Source: Paenibacillus glycinis
GTDB lineage: Bacteria > Bacillota > Bacilli > Paenibacillales > Paenibacillaceae
Direction: 5' to 3'
Length of the DNA stretch: 64,000 bases
NCBI RefSeq assembly: GCF_009909185.1
Contig: NZ_JAAAMV010000017.1
Coordinates: 186,001-250,000 of the forward strand
The notes under the pieces are model-generated. The model was not told the origin of the DNA. It made no database searches and worked only from the letters and a program-made list of their open reading frames with translations. Every line of letters begins with the position of its first letter. Positions within the stretch are counted from its first letter, which is position 1. This document shows, in pieces, positions 1 to 8,940 of the stretch. Position numbers and translations under genes: made by a program.

Positions 1-651
<651 letters not shown>

Positions 652-669
652 GGAAAGGGGTGAAATGAA

Positions 670-996
670 ATGTCAGGAGCTGCATCCTTAATTCCGTTTA
701 TTCTCATGTTTGCGGTGTTTTATTTCTTGCTGATCCGTCCGCAGCAGCGTAAATCGAAACAGCGCAACTCGATGCTGAGCGCCATCAAGAAAGGCGACAA
801 GATCGTCACGATCGGCGGCATGCACGGCACGATCCTGGAGCTGACCGACGATATCGTCGTCCTTCGCGTCAACGATTCCACCAAGATCACGTTCGATCGC
901 AGCGCGATCAATACGGTCGTCTCCTCCAGCGCAGCCGTAACGGCGTCCGCGCCCGTGATGGCGAAAGAAGAGAAAACGGAAGATATCAAAGGGTAA
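670..996 (+). CDS. yajC: Preprotein translocase subunit YajC
   Basis: Small accessory subunit of the SecDF-YajC complex that assists SecYEG-driven protein export. The 108-residue product has one N-terminal membrane helix (about residues 7-23) ending in the family signature LIRPQQRKSK, then a basic cytoplasmic domain with the conserved GDKIVTIGGMHGTI stretch. The ATG has a GGAAAGGGGTGA-type ribosome binding site and starts 18 bases after tgt, so the two are probably co-transcribed. A strong terminator follows directly. Confidence 0.96.
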   Translation: MSGAASLIPFILMFAVFYFLLIRPQQRKSKQRNSMLSAIKKGDKIVTIGGMHGTILELTDDIVVLRVNDSTKITFDRSAINTVVSSSAAVTASAPVMAKEEKTEDIKG

Positions 997-1004
997 CGAG
1001 AAGG

Positions 1005-1036
1005 GCGGCAGCGCGCGAGCGCAGCCGCTTTTTTTT
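1005..1036 (+). terminator. Intrinsic terminator after yajC
   Basis: GCGGC-A-GCGC pairs with GCGC-A-GCCGC (arms 1005-1014 and 1019-1028, one A-A mismatch, loop GCGA) and is followed by eight T. It should end the tgt-yajC transcript. Confidence 0.9.
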
Positions 1037-1040
1037 GTTC

Positions 1041-1061
1041 CCTTTCGAACCGTTCGAAAGG
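1041..1061. repeat. Perfect 9-bp inverted repeat upstream of the first DUF421 gene
   Basis: CCTTTCGAA (1041-1049) and TTCGAAAGG (1053-1061) are separated by CCG. No T-tract follows, so it is not an obvious terminator. It lies 67 bases before the DUF421 start codon and could be an operator. Confidence 0.55.
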
Positions 1062-1128
1062 CTCATAGTTTCCAACTTTAAGGTGAATACTATGGGGACG
1101 ACAACGGGATCGAGGTGTAAACGAGTTT

Positions 1129-1992
1129 ATGCATTTGTGGTTGGAAATCGTTCTCCGCACGCTGGCCGCGGTGCTTTTCCTGCTTGTGCTGACGAAGGTG
1201 CTGGGCAAGCGGCAGGTGACGGAATTGTCCGTTTTCGAATACATTACCGGCATCACGATCGGGAACCTGGCGGGCTACGTGTCCTTGGAAGCGGAGAATC
1301 ATTGGTATCTGGGCATGTTGTCGCTGGGGGTATGGGCGGCCGTATCGCTCGGCATCGAAATGCTTCAGATGAAAAGCAAAAAAGCCCGCGATTGGATCGA
1401 CGGACAGCCGACGGTGCTGATTCAGAAGGGCAAGATATTGGAAGGCAACCTGAAAAAGGAACGCATCACGACGGACGAGCTGATGGAGAGCCTGCGAAGG
1501 AAGGACGTCTTCAAGCCGGCTGACGTCGAGTTTGCCGTCATGGAGGTAAGCGGGGCCATTAACGTCATGCTGAAGTCGGAGAATCAGCCGCTGACGCCGA
1601 AGACGCTCGGCCTTCGCGTACAGCCCGAGCATGAACCGCAGGTCGTGATCATGGACGGCAACATTCTTCCCGATCCGCTGCGCTCCTCCGGGTACAACGA
1701 GAACTGGGTGAAGAAAGAGTTGGCCAAGTCCAACGTGAAGATCGAGGATGTCTACCTGGCGCAGATCGATGACTCCGGTACGCTGTACTTCGATCTCTTC
1801 GACGATAAGGCGAAGCTGCCGAAAATCCCCAACGGGCAAGCCTCGCTGCTGGCGGCGCTCAAGAAATGCGAAGCCGATATGGAAATGTACGGCCTTCTGT
1901 CGGCGGACGAGAAGGAGAAGCAGCAATATGCCGCTTGTTCCAAACAGCTGCAGCAGCTGATCGACGAAGTGCGGCCGCTTATCTACCAATGA
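1129..1992 (+). CDS. DUF421 (YetF-family) membrane protein
   Basis: Predicted 287-residue membrane protein with three N-terminal hydrophobic helices (about residues 1-20, 35-52 and 60-78), then the soluble alpha/beta DUF421 domain. The family signature is visible: KVLGKRQV near the N-terminus, a Gly-Gln-Pro turn followed by a GKI motif near residue 100, and VEFAVMEVSGAINVM near residue 140. YetF proteins are widespread in spore formers, several being found in spore membranes, but their biochemical function is unsettled. A long C-terminal helical tail extends past the core domain. The ATG is chosen with GAGGTG about 12 bases upstream, a slightly long spacing. A paralogue lies at 3657-4469. Confidence 0.9.
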   Translation: MHLWLEIVLRTLAAVLFLLVLTKVLGKRQVTELSVFEYITGITIGNLAGYVSLEAENHWYLGMLSLGVWAAVSLGIEMLQMKSKKARDWIDGQPTVLIQKGKILEGNLKKERITTDELMESLRRKDVFKPADVEFAVMEVSGAINVMLKSENQPLTPKTLGLRVQPEHEPQVVIMDGNILPDPLRSSGYNENWVKKELAKSNVKIEDVYLAQIDDSGTLYFDLFDDKAKLPKIPNGQASLLAALKKCEADMEMYGLLSADEKEKQQYAACSKQLQQLIDEVRPLIYQ

Positions 1993-1995
1993 CAA

Positions 1996-2036
1996 ACGAC
2001 CGCTGCACGGGAGCATGCCCCCGATGCAGCGGTCGT
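1996..2036. terminator. Hairpin between convergent DUF421 and PAP2 genes
   Basis: Twelve-base perfect arms ACGACCGCTGCA (1996-2007) and TGCAGCGGTCGT (2025-2036) lie between the two convergent stop codons. The T-tracts are weak on both sides, but position and stability fit a shared bidirectional terminator. Confidence 0.65.
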
Positions 2037-2057
2037 CTTAACGTGCAAGAACGTAGA

Positions 2058-2912
2058 TTATTTGGCGTCTTCCCGCAAATAGCTGACCGGCGGAACCACC
2101 GTGCCGCGGCGTCCGCGCAGCGACCATTTCGCTTTGCTCAGCCGGATGCCCATCGTGGAGGCGAATGTCGCGAGCGCGAGGCCGCCGCACATGTCGATGA
2201 GCCAGTGGATGCCGAGGTAGAAAATCGCGAAGATAATGATGAGCGCGCTGATGCAGCAAAACCAAGCCCAACGTTTGATGCCCGACCGCACGGCCAGGAT
2301 GGCAAGCGTGACGGAGATGGACGTATGCAGGCTCGGGAAACAGTTGTTCAGTCCCGACAAGGCGCGGTATTGGTTTTCAAAATCCGGGAACGCCTTCAGC
2401 ATCAGGAAGCTGACGTTGGGATCGTGGTACCAGACTTCGCTGACCGGGAAGAACAGGTAGAACGGAATCGCGAACGCATAGTTGATCATGATCGCGTAAC
2501 ACGTCGCGTAGAACATGGTTTTGTTTGGGCTCCGGTACGTATAGATGCCGACGGAGGCGATCAGCAGCGCCTGGAAGACGACCACGTACATGAAGGCCAG
2601 AATAGGCGTCAACCAGTCGCTCTGAAAGGCATGCTGAAAGTTGGCGACGAAGCTGCCTTCGATCGATTGAAAAAAACCGGCGAAATCGCGCGTGTTCGTC
2701 ATGTGCTTCTCGATTCGAAGCTCGAATTTGTTGCAGAACAGTATGAGAATGAGCAAGACGAAGTGGATATTATATTTGCGGTTAAAGAGGTTCTCTTTAA
2801 CGAATAATCCGCCGATTTTAAATGGATTCGCTGCGGCTCCGTACCACATCAGAACGATGACGGCCAGGGCCGTGTAGATGGCGACCGTCGTCATGTTGTC
2901 GAACAAGATCAT
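2058..2912 (-). CDS. PAP2-superfamily (Aur1/inositolphosphotransferase-like) membrane protein
   Basis: A 284-residue polytopic membrane protein with about six hydrophobic segments. The acid phosphatase signature is present near the C-terminus: PSLHTS around residue 194 and GIHWLID around residue 234, giving the two catalytic histidines plus the aspartate. The sequence and layout resemble the PAP2_3 subgroup, which contains lipid phosphotransferases and phosphatases of phosphatidyl or isoprenoid diphosphate substrates. The exact substrate cannot be read from sequence. It stands alone on the minus strand between two plus-strand DUF421 genes, convergent with the first. Confidence 0.85.
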   Translation of the reverse strand: MILFDNMTTVAIYTALAVIVLMWYGAAANPFKIGGLFVKENLFNRKYNIHFVLLILILFCNKFELRIEKHMTNTRDFAGFFQSIEGSFVANFQHAFQSDWLTPILAFMYVVVFQALLIASVGIYTYRSPNKTMFYATCYAIMINYAFAIPFYLFFPVSEVWYHDPNVSFLMLKAFPDFENQYRALSGLNNCFPSLHTSISVTLAILAVRSGIKRWAWFCCISALIIIFAIFYLGIHWLIDMCGGLALATFASTMGIRLSKAKWSLRGRRGTVVPPVSYLREDAK

Positions 2913-2959
2913 GATTCTGTTTATCCCCCTAAGGTGTTGCGTCGTTACGGTCCGATATA

Positions 2960-2968
2960 GTATAACAC
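2960..2968 (-). promoter_or_regulatory. Candidate extended -10 promoter of the PAP2 gene
   Basis: Read on the minus strand the bases are TGTTATACT, an extended -10 (TGnTATACT), about 48 bases upstream of the PAP2 start codon. No good -35 is visible at the standard spacing. Confidence 0.5.
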
Positions 2969-3024
2969 ATTTTTCAGGGATGATTACAACTCCCCGGACC
3001 GATAACGGATTCCGCGCGAAGCGC

Positions 3025-3444
3025 TTAGGAACGCTTCGTATTGACGCCGATCATGCCGCCGAGGGAGCCGCAAAGAAGCGTTTCGACCAGCATCGTCATC
3101 GTCTTGCCGCTGAAGCCGGCATTGCTAGCCAGAAAGCTGACCAACAGGATCAGGATGCCGTACACGATGCCCAACATGCCGCCGTAGTACCAGCCGCGCT
3201 GCCTCGATCTTCGTCCCGACACGAATCCGCCGGCCAAGGCGGAGCAACCGTGAACGGCCAAGCTGTAAGTCGGGAGCGCGCTTTCCTGCATGCTGCCCCA
3301 TCTGAGCAGCATCGACAGGACCAGCGCCCCCAGGGCAAGCCAAATCGAAGCGTACAATATGCCTGACAGAAGAGGCGAGGCCATGTGTGCTTTCGGTACG
3401 TTTTTCATCGCGTTGATCGGTTTCATCCGGATCGATCCCTCCAT
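3025..3444 (-). CDS. TIGR04086-family four-helix membrane protein (YrzE-like)
   Basis: A 139-residue protein with four predicted membrane helices and the conserved GGFVSGRRSRQRGWYYGG segment between helices 2 and 3. The family is found almost only in spore-forming Firmicutes and sits next to yajC/spoVB/secDF, as B. subtilis YrzE does, so the context supports the call. Function is unknown. The start at 3444 is preceded on the minus strand by purine-rich sequence; an internal ATG at 3426 (MKPINAMKN) is an alternative. Confidence 0.85.
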   Translation of the reverse strand: MEGSIRMKPINAMKNVPKAHMASPLLSGILYASIWLALGALVLSMLLRWGSMQESALPTYSLAVHGCSALAGGFVSGRRSRQRGWYYGGMLGIVYGILILLVSFLASNAGFSGKTMTMLVETLLCGSLGGMIGVNTKRS

Positions 3445-3656
3445 TTCGCGTCTTGTCCATATTATTACAACATATGGCCAAGCCGGCGGGATTAGTACAC
3501 GTTGAACGCCGTTTGGAACGGTTTAGCCATAGGAAGCAACGGATTGCGGGAGAAGGGGAGGCGCGGCGGTTACCATAAATTCGAAGCTCCCCCTTTCGTA
3601 TGACCCGCATCCCATCCGGTGACAATAGGTGTACCTTACGTTGGGAGGGCGGCCCT

Positions 3657-4469
3657 ATGGAATATTGGAGTCTGTTGTTCCGTACGCTTCTCATTTATCT
3701 GGTCGTGTTCGTGATCATGCGGCTGATGGGGAAAAGGGAAATCGGAAAGTTGTCGGTGTTCGATCTGGTCATCTCCGTCATGATCGCGGAAATCGCGGTC
3801 TTCGTAATCGAAGATACGAAACGTCCGATCATGGACGGCATATTCCCGATGATCCTGCTGCTATTGATTCAGATCGGGATTGCGCTTATATCGCTCAAGT
3901 CCCGAAAGATGCGAACCATGATCGACGGAGAACCGACTTTCATCGTCGAGCAGGGCAAAATAAATCGCGAAGCGATGCGCAAGCAAAGGTACAATTTAGA
4001 CGATTTACTGCTGCAATTTCGCGAGAACAAGACGAATATCGCGGATGTCGAATTCGCGATCCTGGAATCGACGGGCAAGCTCTCCATCATTCAGAAGGAT
4101 AAAGCCGTGACTCCGTCCTCATCGGACGAGGAACGTCGGGGAGATCAAGACGAGGCCCATGACGCATGGAACATGGATGCGAGCGGAGACGGCATGCGTG
4201 CCGCTACGAAGCCGGACACCAATAAAGAATCGCATTTGCCCAAGGCTTTTCCGCGCAATTACCGCTTCGAAAATTTGCCGGTTCCGCTGATCATGGACGG
4301 GGAGATCCAAAAGCATAATCTGGAAAAGCTCGAGAAGGACCGTTTCTGGCTCAATACCCAGCTTCGCGAGCATGGCATCGTCGATTTCAAGCAGGTGTTC
4401 CTATGCACGATCGATCATCGGGGCAAGCTGTTCATCGATGTCAAGCACAGAAGCGGGAAGCGCAAGTAA
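3657..4469 (+). CDS. DUF421 (YetF-family) membrane protein with acidic linker insertion
   Basis: Second DUF421 protein, 270 residues from the ATG at 3657, chosen because GGGAGGGCGG lies just upstream and the hydrophobic N-terminus begins MEYWSLLF. Three N-terminal helices are followed by the conserved Gly-Glu-Pro turn and VEFAILESTGKLSIIQ. Unlike the first copy, about 45 hydrophilic residues rich in Asp, Glu and Ser are inserted after that strand (around residues 145-190), before the terminal IMDGEIQKHNLEKL part. The position beside spoVB corresponds to B. subtilis yrbG. Function is unknown. Confidence 0.88.
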   Translation: MEYWSLLFRTLLIYLVVFVIMRLMGKREIGKLSVFDLVISVMIAEIAVFVIEDTKRPIMDGIFPMILLLLIQIGIALISLKSRKMRTMIDGEPTFIVEQGKINREAMRKQRYNLDDLLLQFRENKTNIADVEFAILESTGKLSIIQKDKAVTPSSSDEERRGDQDEAHDAWNMDASGDGMRAATKPDTNKESHLPKAFPRNYRFENLPVPLIMDGEIQKHNLEKLEKDRFWLNTQLREHGIVDFKQVFLCTIDHRGKLFIDVKHRSGKRK

Positions 4470-4503
4470 CGTCCAGCATCGGCATCATCAAGCCGGTGCT
4501 TTT

Positions 4504-6153
4504 TCATGGCCGGAACCATCTGCCCACGAACGGAATCCGCGCGGCATCGTACCGGTCGATGATGCGAAGCGCGACCATCAGGATCAAATAGACGACCGCG
4601 CCGGCAAAACAAGCGGTGAGCAGGTTTTGCCATAAGGCCGGAAGCGCCTGCAGGTTCATGACCCAAAGGGAAGCGGCGCCCATGACGACCATCGCGGCGC
4701 CGACTTTGAGGAAATCGAGCCATTGCATGCGGAACCCGACGAATCTGGCGACGCTGATCCAGTGCAGCGCCGTGACGAGCACGATATTGGCGTTGATGGC
4801 GATCAGCGCCCCGTAAATGCCGAGGGAGGGCATGGAGGCCAGCTGGATGATGAGGACGAGCTTCACGACGGCGCCGATGAACGTGTTCATGAGCGCGGTG
4901 GAGGGCTTATCCAGCGCTTGAAGCGCGGCCTGGAGCGGCGCTTGCAGATAGATGAATAACCCGACCGGCGCCATCCATTTCAGCATCGGGGCGATTTCCG
5001 CGTGGTTGTACAGCACCCGGCAGATCGGATCGGCCAACAGTAACATGACGACGACGAACGGCGCGCCGGTGACGAGCGCGAGCCGCATCGATTGAGCCAG
5101 CCTCTTATGGATCGTCGCTTTGTCGCCTTTGGCTGCCGCTTCCGACAAAGACGGCACGAGGGAAACGGCGAGCGAGTAGGTCAATGCCGTCGGAAGCAGC
5201 AAGATCGGAATGATCATGCCCTGGAGCGCGCCGTATTGCGCCGTCGCGGCGCCCGTGGCGATTCCCGCAACGAGAAGCGCCCTCGCCGTGAAGATGGATT
5301 CCAGCAAATACGATAGCGAGCCGATCATGCGGCTGCCTGTAACGGGAACGGAGAGGCTGATCAACCGGCGCATGACGGGAGCGCGCCACCGGGAGTCGGG
5401 CCGGGCAGGTATACTTTTGGCTGTCGAGGGACTCGTCGAATGCTCCTTATCAACAGGAGCGGCGGGGACGATGGCCGGCCTCCTGCGATCATGCGCGTAC
5501 TGCAGCAGCAGCACGGCGAATCCGGCGATTTCGCCGACCACGACGCCGAGCATCGCGCCTGCGGCGCCCCATGCCAGTCCGAGCGGAAGCAGCCATTGCG
5601 CGAACAACAACGCGAAGATAATCCGGATGATCGTTTCCAGCGTTTGCGAGAGCGCGGTCGGGATCATGTTTTGCTTGCCTTGGAAATATCCGCGGTACAC
5701 GGAGGATATCCCGATTATAAGAAGCAGCGGACTCATCATCCGAAAGGTTTGGAAGACGCGGGCGTCCGTCATCAGGTTCGCCGTGATCCACGGCGTCAGC
5801 CAAACGAACAGGACGGTGAGCACGAGCGAAAGCATCATGGTCAGCGTCATGGCGGCCCGGAATATTTGCTTGACGCGCCTGCCGTCGCCTTGCGTTTCCG
5901 CCTCGGCGATCCACTTGGCGACGGCAAGCGGAATGCCGCCCGTGATCAAGGTAAGCAGCACGATAAGAAAGGGATAGCCAAGCTGATAGATCCCGACGCC
6001 TTCGGCTCCGATGATGCGGGGCAGCGCGATTCGCGGCACGAAGGCGAGGATGCGGTTAACGATTCCTGCGGCAAGCAGGATCAAGGCTCCTTTAATGAAC
6101 GTTTGCTTGGTCAATGCGTTCCTCTCCCTCTGCGGCGATTGGTTTGCGTTCAC
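4504..6153 (-). CDS. spoVB: SpoVB-like polysaccharide/lipid II flippase (MOP superfamily)
   Basis: A 549-residue membrane protein with 12-14 predicted helices belonging to the MVF/PST branch of the MOP exporters. SpoVB-type proteins flip undecaprenyl-linked sugar precursors, and in B. subtilis SpoVB is needed for the spore cortex. The N-terminus TFIKGALILLAAGIVNRIL and the GAEGVGIYQLGYP motif are typical of the Firmicutes subgroup. A hydrophilic loop of about 40 residues rich in Ser, Pro and Arg lies near residues 222-262. It is divergent from comN, and in B. subtilis spoVB also sits between yrbG and comN. The paralogues YtgP and YkvU cannot be excluded by sequence alone, but context favours SpoVB. 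Confidence 0.87.
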   Translation of the reverse strand: MNANQSPQRERNALTKQTFIKGALILLAAGIVNRILAFVPRIALPRIIGAEGVGIYQLGYPFLIVLLTLITGGIPLAVAKWIAEAETQGDGRRVKQIFRAAMTLTMMLSLVLTVLFVWLTPWITANLMTDARVFQTFRMMSPLLLIIGISSVYRGYFQGKQNMIPTALSQTLETIIRIIFALLFAQWLLPLGLAWGAAGAMLGVVVGEIAGFAVLLLQYAHDRRRPAIVPAAPVDKEHSTSPSTAKSIPARPDSRWRAPVMRRLISLSVPVTGSRMIGSLSYLLESIFTARALLVAGIATGAATAQYGALQGMIIPILLLPTALTYSLAVSLVPSLSEAAAKGDKATIHKRLAQSMRLALVTGAPFVVVMLLLADPICRVLYNHAEIAPMLKWMAPVGLFIYLQAPLQAALQALDKPSTALMNTFIGAVVKLVLIIQLASMPSLGIYGALIAINANIVLVTALHWISVARFVGFRMQWLDFLKVGAAMVVMGAASLWVMNLQALPALWQNLLTACFAGAVVYLILMVALRIIDRYDAARIPFVGRWFRP

Positions 6154-6333
6154 TGTCGGAGGACAGGGAAGGCAGCATTCACCGACTCCGTAAACATGTC
6201 CTATTCATGCTTATGCGCGGCATGTCCGCTTCCATGCAGTCAATTTTTGGACCGGGGAACGAGAAAGCAGGAATGTGGGCATGATAGAGCGAATCCTAAT
6301 GCGGGAGAGACATCGAGGCGAGGAGGTCGAGAC

Positions 6334-6597
6334 ATGGAGAATGAAGAGGAAAGACCGATGACGGACGAGGAATGGGCGACCACCATCGAGCATTTATGCG
6401 TCAGCAAGGCGGAGGAATTTCGGTTGATCGGCTATGAATACGTAACCGGCGAGGAAGTGTGGCACTGCGTCAACGATAAGTACGCGAAGACGGGGCAGCC
6501 GGCCAAGCATCAGGTCGTAAATGACATATTATCGTTAAAAGTGACAAAATTTATGAACTTTATGACGCTTAGCGCGTATAAAGGGACCCATTTTTAA
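6334..6597 (+). CDS. comN: ComN-like post-transcriptional regulator
   Basis: An 87-residue soluble protein of the ComN family. B. subtilis ComN controls late competence comE mRNA and is encoded between spoVB and secDF, the same position as here. The ATG at 6334 follows AGGAGGTC with good spacing, so the longer open frame upstream is not used. The conserved core is VSKAEEFRLIGY, EVWHCV and the C-terminal VVNDILSLKVTKFMNF. The frame ends inside the terminator hairpin. Confidence 0.88.
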   Translation: MENEEERPMTDEEWATTIEHLCVSKAEEFRLIGYEYVTGEEVWHCVNDKYAKTGQPAKHQVVNDILSLKVTKFMNFMTLSAYKGTHF

Positions 6598-6616
6598 CGG
6601 ATGGGCTCTTTTTTTT
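6582..6616 (+). terminator. Intrinsic terminator overlapping the comN stop codon
   Basis: AGGGACCCAT (6582-6591) pairs imperfectly with ATGGGCTCTT (6601-6610) and runs into a T-tract. The -35 of the secD promoter starts inside the end of the T-tract. Confidence 0.75.
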
Positions 6617-6643
6617 GACTCGTTTTTGAGGCATCGTTATAAT
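6615..6643 (+). promoter_or_regulatory. Sigma-A promoter of secD-secF
   Basis: TTGACT (6615-6620), a 17-base spacer and a perfect TATAAT (6638-6643) lie 43 bases before the secD start codon. Confidence 0.85.
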
Positions 6644-6685
6644 AGGAATATTGAACAGAGTATTTAAGGGGGAACTGTAGGAATT

Positions 6686-7957
6686 ATGAATCGTCGACTG
6701 TTAACGTTCATACTCATCATCGTCGTATCGCTCGGCGTTGTTGGGGGCTTGTCCAAGTGGGTAGTGGATGACGTAAAGCTAGGCTTGGACCTGAAAGGCG
6801 GATTTGAGATTTTGTACGAAGCCGAGCCGATCGAGGCCGGAGGCAAGATTACGAAGGAGTCGCTGACCGAAACCGCGAAGAGCCTGGAAGCCCGCGCCAA
6901 CGCGACGGGCGTCGCAGAGCCGGAGGTTACGACCGAAGGCGCGAACCGCATCCGCGTCAAAATCGCCGGCGTGACCGACGAGGCCAAGGTAAGGGACGTC
7001 CTCAAGAAACCTGCCGAGCTGACGTTCCGCAGCGCGCGCGGCTGCGCCGCCGATGCCGGCTACTGCAAAGTAGAGCTGCGAGGCAGCGACTTCACCCAGA
7101 ACGGCGCCGACGTGCGTCAGACGAACCTCAACGAATACGAAATTACGATCAAGATGAAGAGCGCCAGCAAATTCGCGGAAATTACCCGCGAAGTGGCCAA
7201 GCTGAGCACGTCCGGCACGAATCAGCTTGCCATCTACCTGGATGACAGGATGCTGTCCGCCCCGAACGTCTCGAGCGAGATCAACAGCACGGACGCTTCC
7301 ATTACCGGCAATTTCGCGCGAGCGGAAGCCTATGATCTCAAAGACACGATCAACCTCGGCGCGCTGCCGCTGAAGCTGACGGAGAAATACACCCAAAGCG
7401 TAGGCGCTACGCTAGGCAAGAAATCCCTCGACGAAACCGTCGAAGCTGGCGCCATCGCGACGGTGATCATCTTGCTGTTCATGATGTTCTTCTATCGTCT
7501 GCCCGGCATCATCGCCAGCATCTCCATCATCGTCTACATCTGGCTGCTGCTGCTTGGCTTCAATCTCATTCATGCGACGCTGACGCTCCCGGGTATCGCC
7601 GCGTTCATTCTCGGCATCGGGATGGCGGTCGACGCCAACATTATCATGGCGGAACGGATCCGGGAAGAACTGCGCAGCGGCAAGAGCATCCTCTCGTCGC
7701 AGAAATCGGGCTCCAAGCACTCTTTCCGCACGATTATCGATTCGCACGTAACGACGGCTATCGCCGGGCTAGTGCTGTTCTTTATCGGGGTAGGTTCGGT
7801 TAAAGGATTTGCCGTCATCCTGCTCCTCAGTATCATCCTGAGCGTGTTGACGAACGTGTTCTTCTCTCGCGCGCTCCTCACGCTTCTCGTCCGAAGCGGA
7901 ATTGTCAAGAAGAAATCCAACTTCGGTGTGAAGGAGAGTGAAGTACGTGCACTATAA
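6686..7957 (+). CDS. secD: Protein translocase subunit SecD
   Basis: Membrane component that uses the proton gradient to pull exported proteins through SecYEG. The 423-residue product has an N-terminal helix (about residues 5-25) followed by GLDLKGGFEILYE, a large periplasmic-type domain, and five C-terminal helices carrying the RND-type GIAAFILGIGMAVDANIIMAERIREEL motif. SecD and SecF are separate here, while B. subtilis has a fused SecDF. The start ATG follows AAGGGGGAAC. The end overlaps secF by 11 bases. Confidence 0.96.
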   Translation: MNRRLLTFILIIVVSLGVVGGLSKWVVDDVKLGLDLKGGFEILYEAEPIEAGGKITKESLTETAKSLEARANATGVAEPEVTTEGANRIRVKIAGVTDEAKVRDVLKKPAELTFRSARGCAADAGYCKVELRGSDFTQNGADVRQTNLNEYEITIKMKSASKFAEITREVAKLSTSGTNQLAIYLDDRMLSAPNVSSEINSTDASITGNFARAEAYDLKDTINLGALPLKLTEKYTQSVGATLGKKSLDETVEAGAIATVIILLFMMFFYRLPGIIASISIIVYIWLLLLGFNLIHATLTLPGIAAFILGIGMAVDANIIMAERIREELRSGKSILSSQKSGSKHSFRTIIDSHVTTAIAGLVLFFIGVGSVKGFAVILLLSIILSVLTNVFFSRALLTLLVRSGIVKKKSNFGVKESEVRAL

Positions 7958-8879
7958 AGCATTCGATAACATCGACGAGAAGAAGTTCAGCTTCGTCAAG
8001 AAAGCCCGTTACTTCTTTATTTTCTCGATCATTATCACGGTGCTCGGCATCGTGACCCTAGGCGTGTTCGGATTGAATTACGGCGTCGATTTCAAGGCCG
8101 GCTCCAACGTCGACATTTCGTTCAAGAAAGACGTCAGCAGCCAGAAGGCGGCATTGGAAACTTACCTGAAGGACAACGGCTTCGGCACGCCGGGCATGAC
8201 CTTCGGAGCGAAACGCGTTACGCTTCGCTTCGACGACGTCCTGACCGATACGAAGGAGAAAGCCTTGAAGCAAGGCATCGCCGAAAAATTCGACAAAGAC
8301 GCGTCCATGGAAGTAAACACGGTCGACGTCGAAATCGCCAAAGAGCTGCAGGGCAATGCCCTTAAGGCCGTATTGATCGCAAGCATCGGGATTGCCATCT
8401 ACGTCAGCATCCGGTTCGAATGGCGCTTCGCGGTGGCGGCGATCGTCAAGTTGCTGCACGATGCGTTCATCGTCATCAGCTTGTTCTCGATCTTCCGACT
8501 GGAGGTCAATCTGCCGTTCATCGTCGCGGTGTTGACGATCATCGGGTATTCCATCAACGATACGGTCGTTATCTTCGACCGGATTCGCGAGAACCTTCGC
8601 TTCGCGAAGCTCAAAACGACCGAAGACATCGCAAGAGTCGTGGATTCCAGCATTTGGCAGACAATGTCCCGTTCCATCAACACGGTCATGACCGTTCTCT
8701 TTGCCACGGTGTGTCTGCTCGTCTTCGGCAGCGAATCGATCCGGTTGTTCTCGATCGCGATTCTGATCGGGCTCGTCTTCGGCGTCTATTCCTCGGTCTT
8801 CATCGCCAGCCCGCTGTGGCTGCTGTTGAAGAGCAAACAAAAACCGAAGACGAATGTCAAGTCTTCGGCTGCATCGTAG
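7947..8879 (+). CDS. secF: Protein translocase subunit SecF
   Basis: Partner of SecD, about 310 residues, six predicted helices. The FGLNYGVDFKAGSNVDISF signature follows helix 1 and the GYSINDTVVIFDRIREN motif lies between helices 4 and 5. I chose GTG at 7947 because AAGGAG at 7931-7936 is ten bases upstream; GTG at 7938 is too close to that site to be likely. The gene overlaps the 3' end of secD, so the pair is translationally coupled. Confidence 0.95.
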   Translation: MHYKAFDNIDEKKFSFVKKARYFFIFSIIITVLGIVTLGVFGLNYGVDFKAGSNVDISFKKDVSSQKAALETYLKDNGFGTPGMTFGAKRVTLRFDDVLTDTKEKALKQGIAEKFDKDASMEVNTVDVEIAKELQGNALKAVLIASIGIAIYVSIRFEWRFAVAAIVKLLHDAFIVISLFSIFRLEVNLPFIVAVLTIIGYSINDTVVIFDRIRENLRFAKLKTTEDIARVVDSSIWQTMSRSINTVMTVLFATVCLLVFGSESIRLFSIAILIGLVFGVYSSVFIASPLWLLLKSKQKPKTNVKSSAAS

Positions 8880-8888
8880 TAAGCTAGA

Positions 8889-8940
8889 GAACCAACGTTA
8901 TAACTTTCAGGAGGCATCCATGACAGCGAACCAACGTTAT
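8889..8940 (+). repeat. 13-bp direct repeat spanning the start of the CDF gene
   Basis: GAACCAACGTTAT occurs at 8889-8901, just after secF, and again at 8928-8940 inside codons 3-7 of the next gene, 39 bases apart. The second copy encodes part of the N-terminal NQRY. It may be chance or a remnant of a short duplication. Confidence 0.8.
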
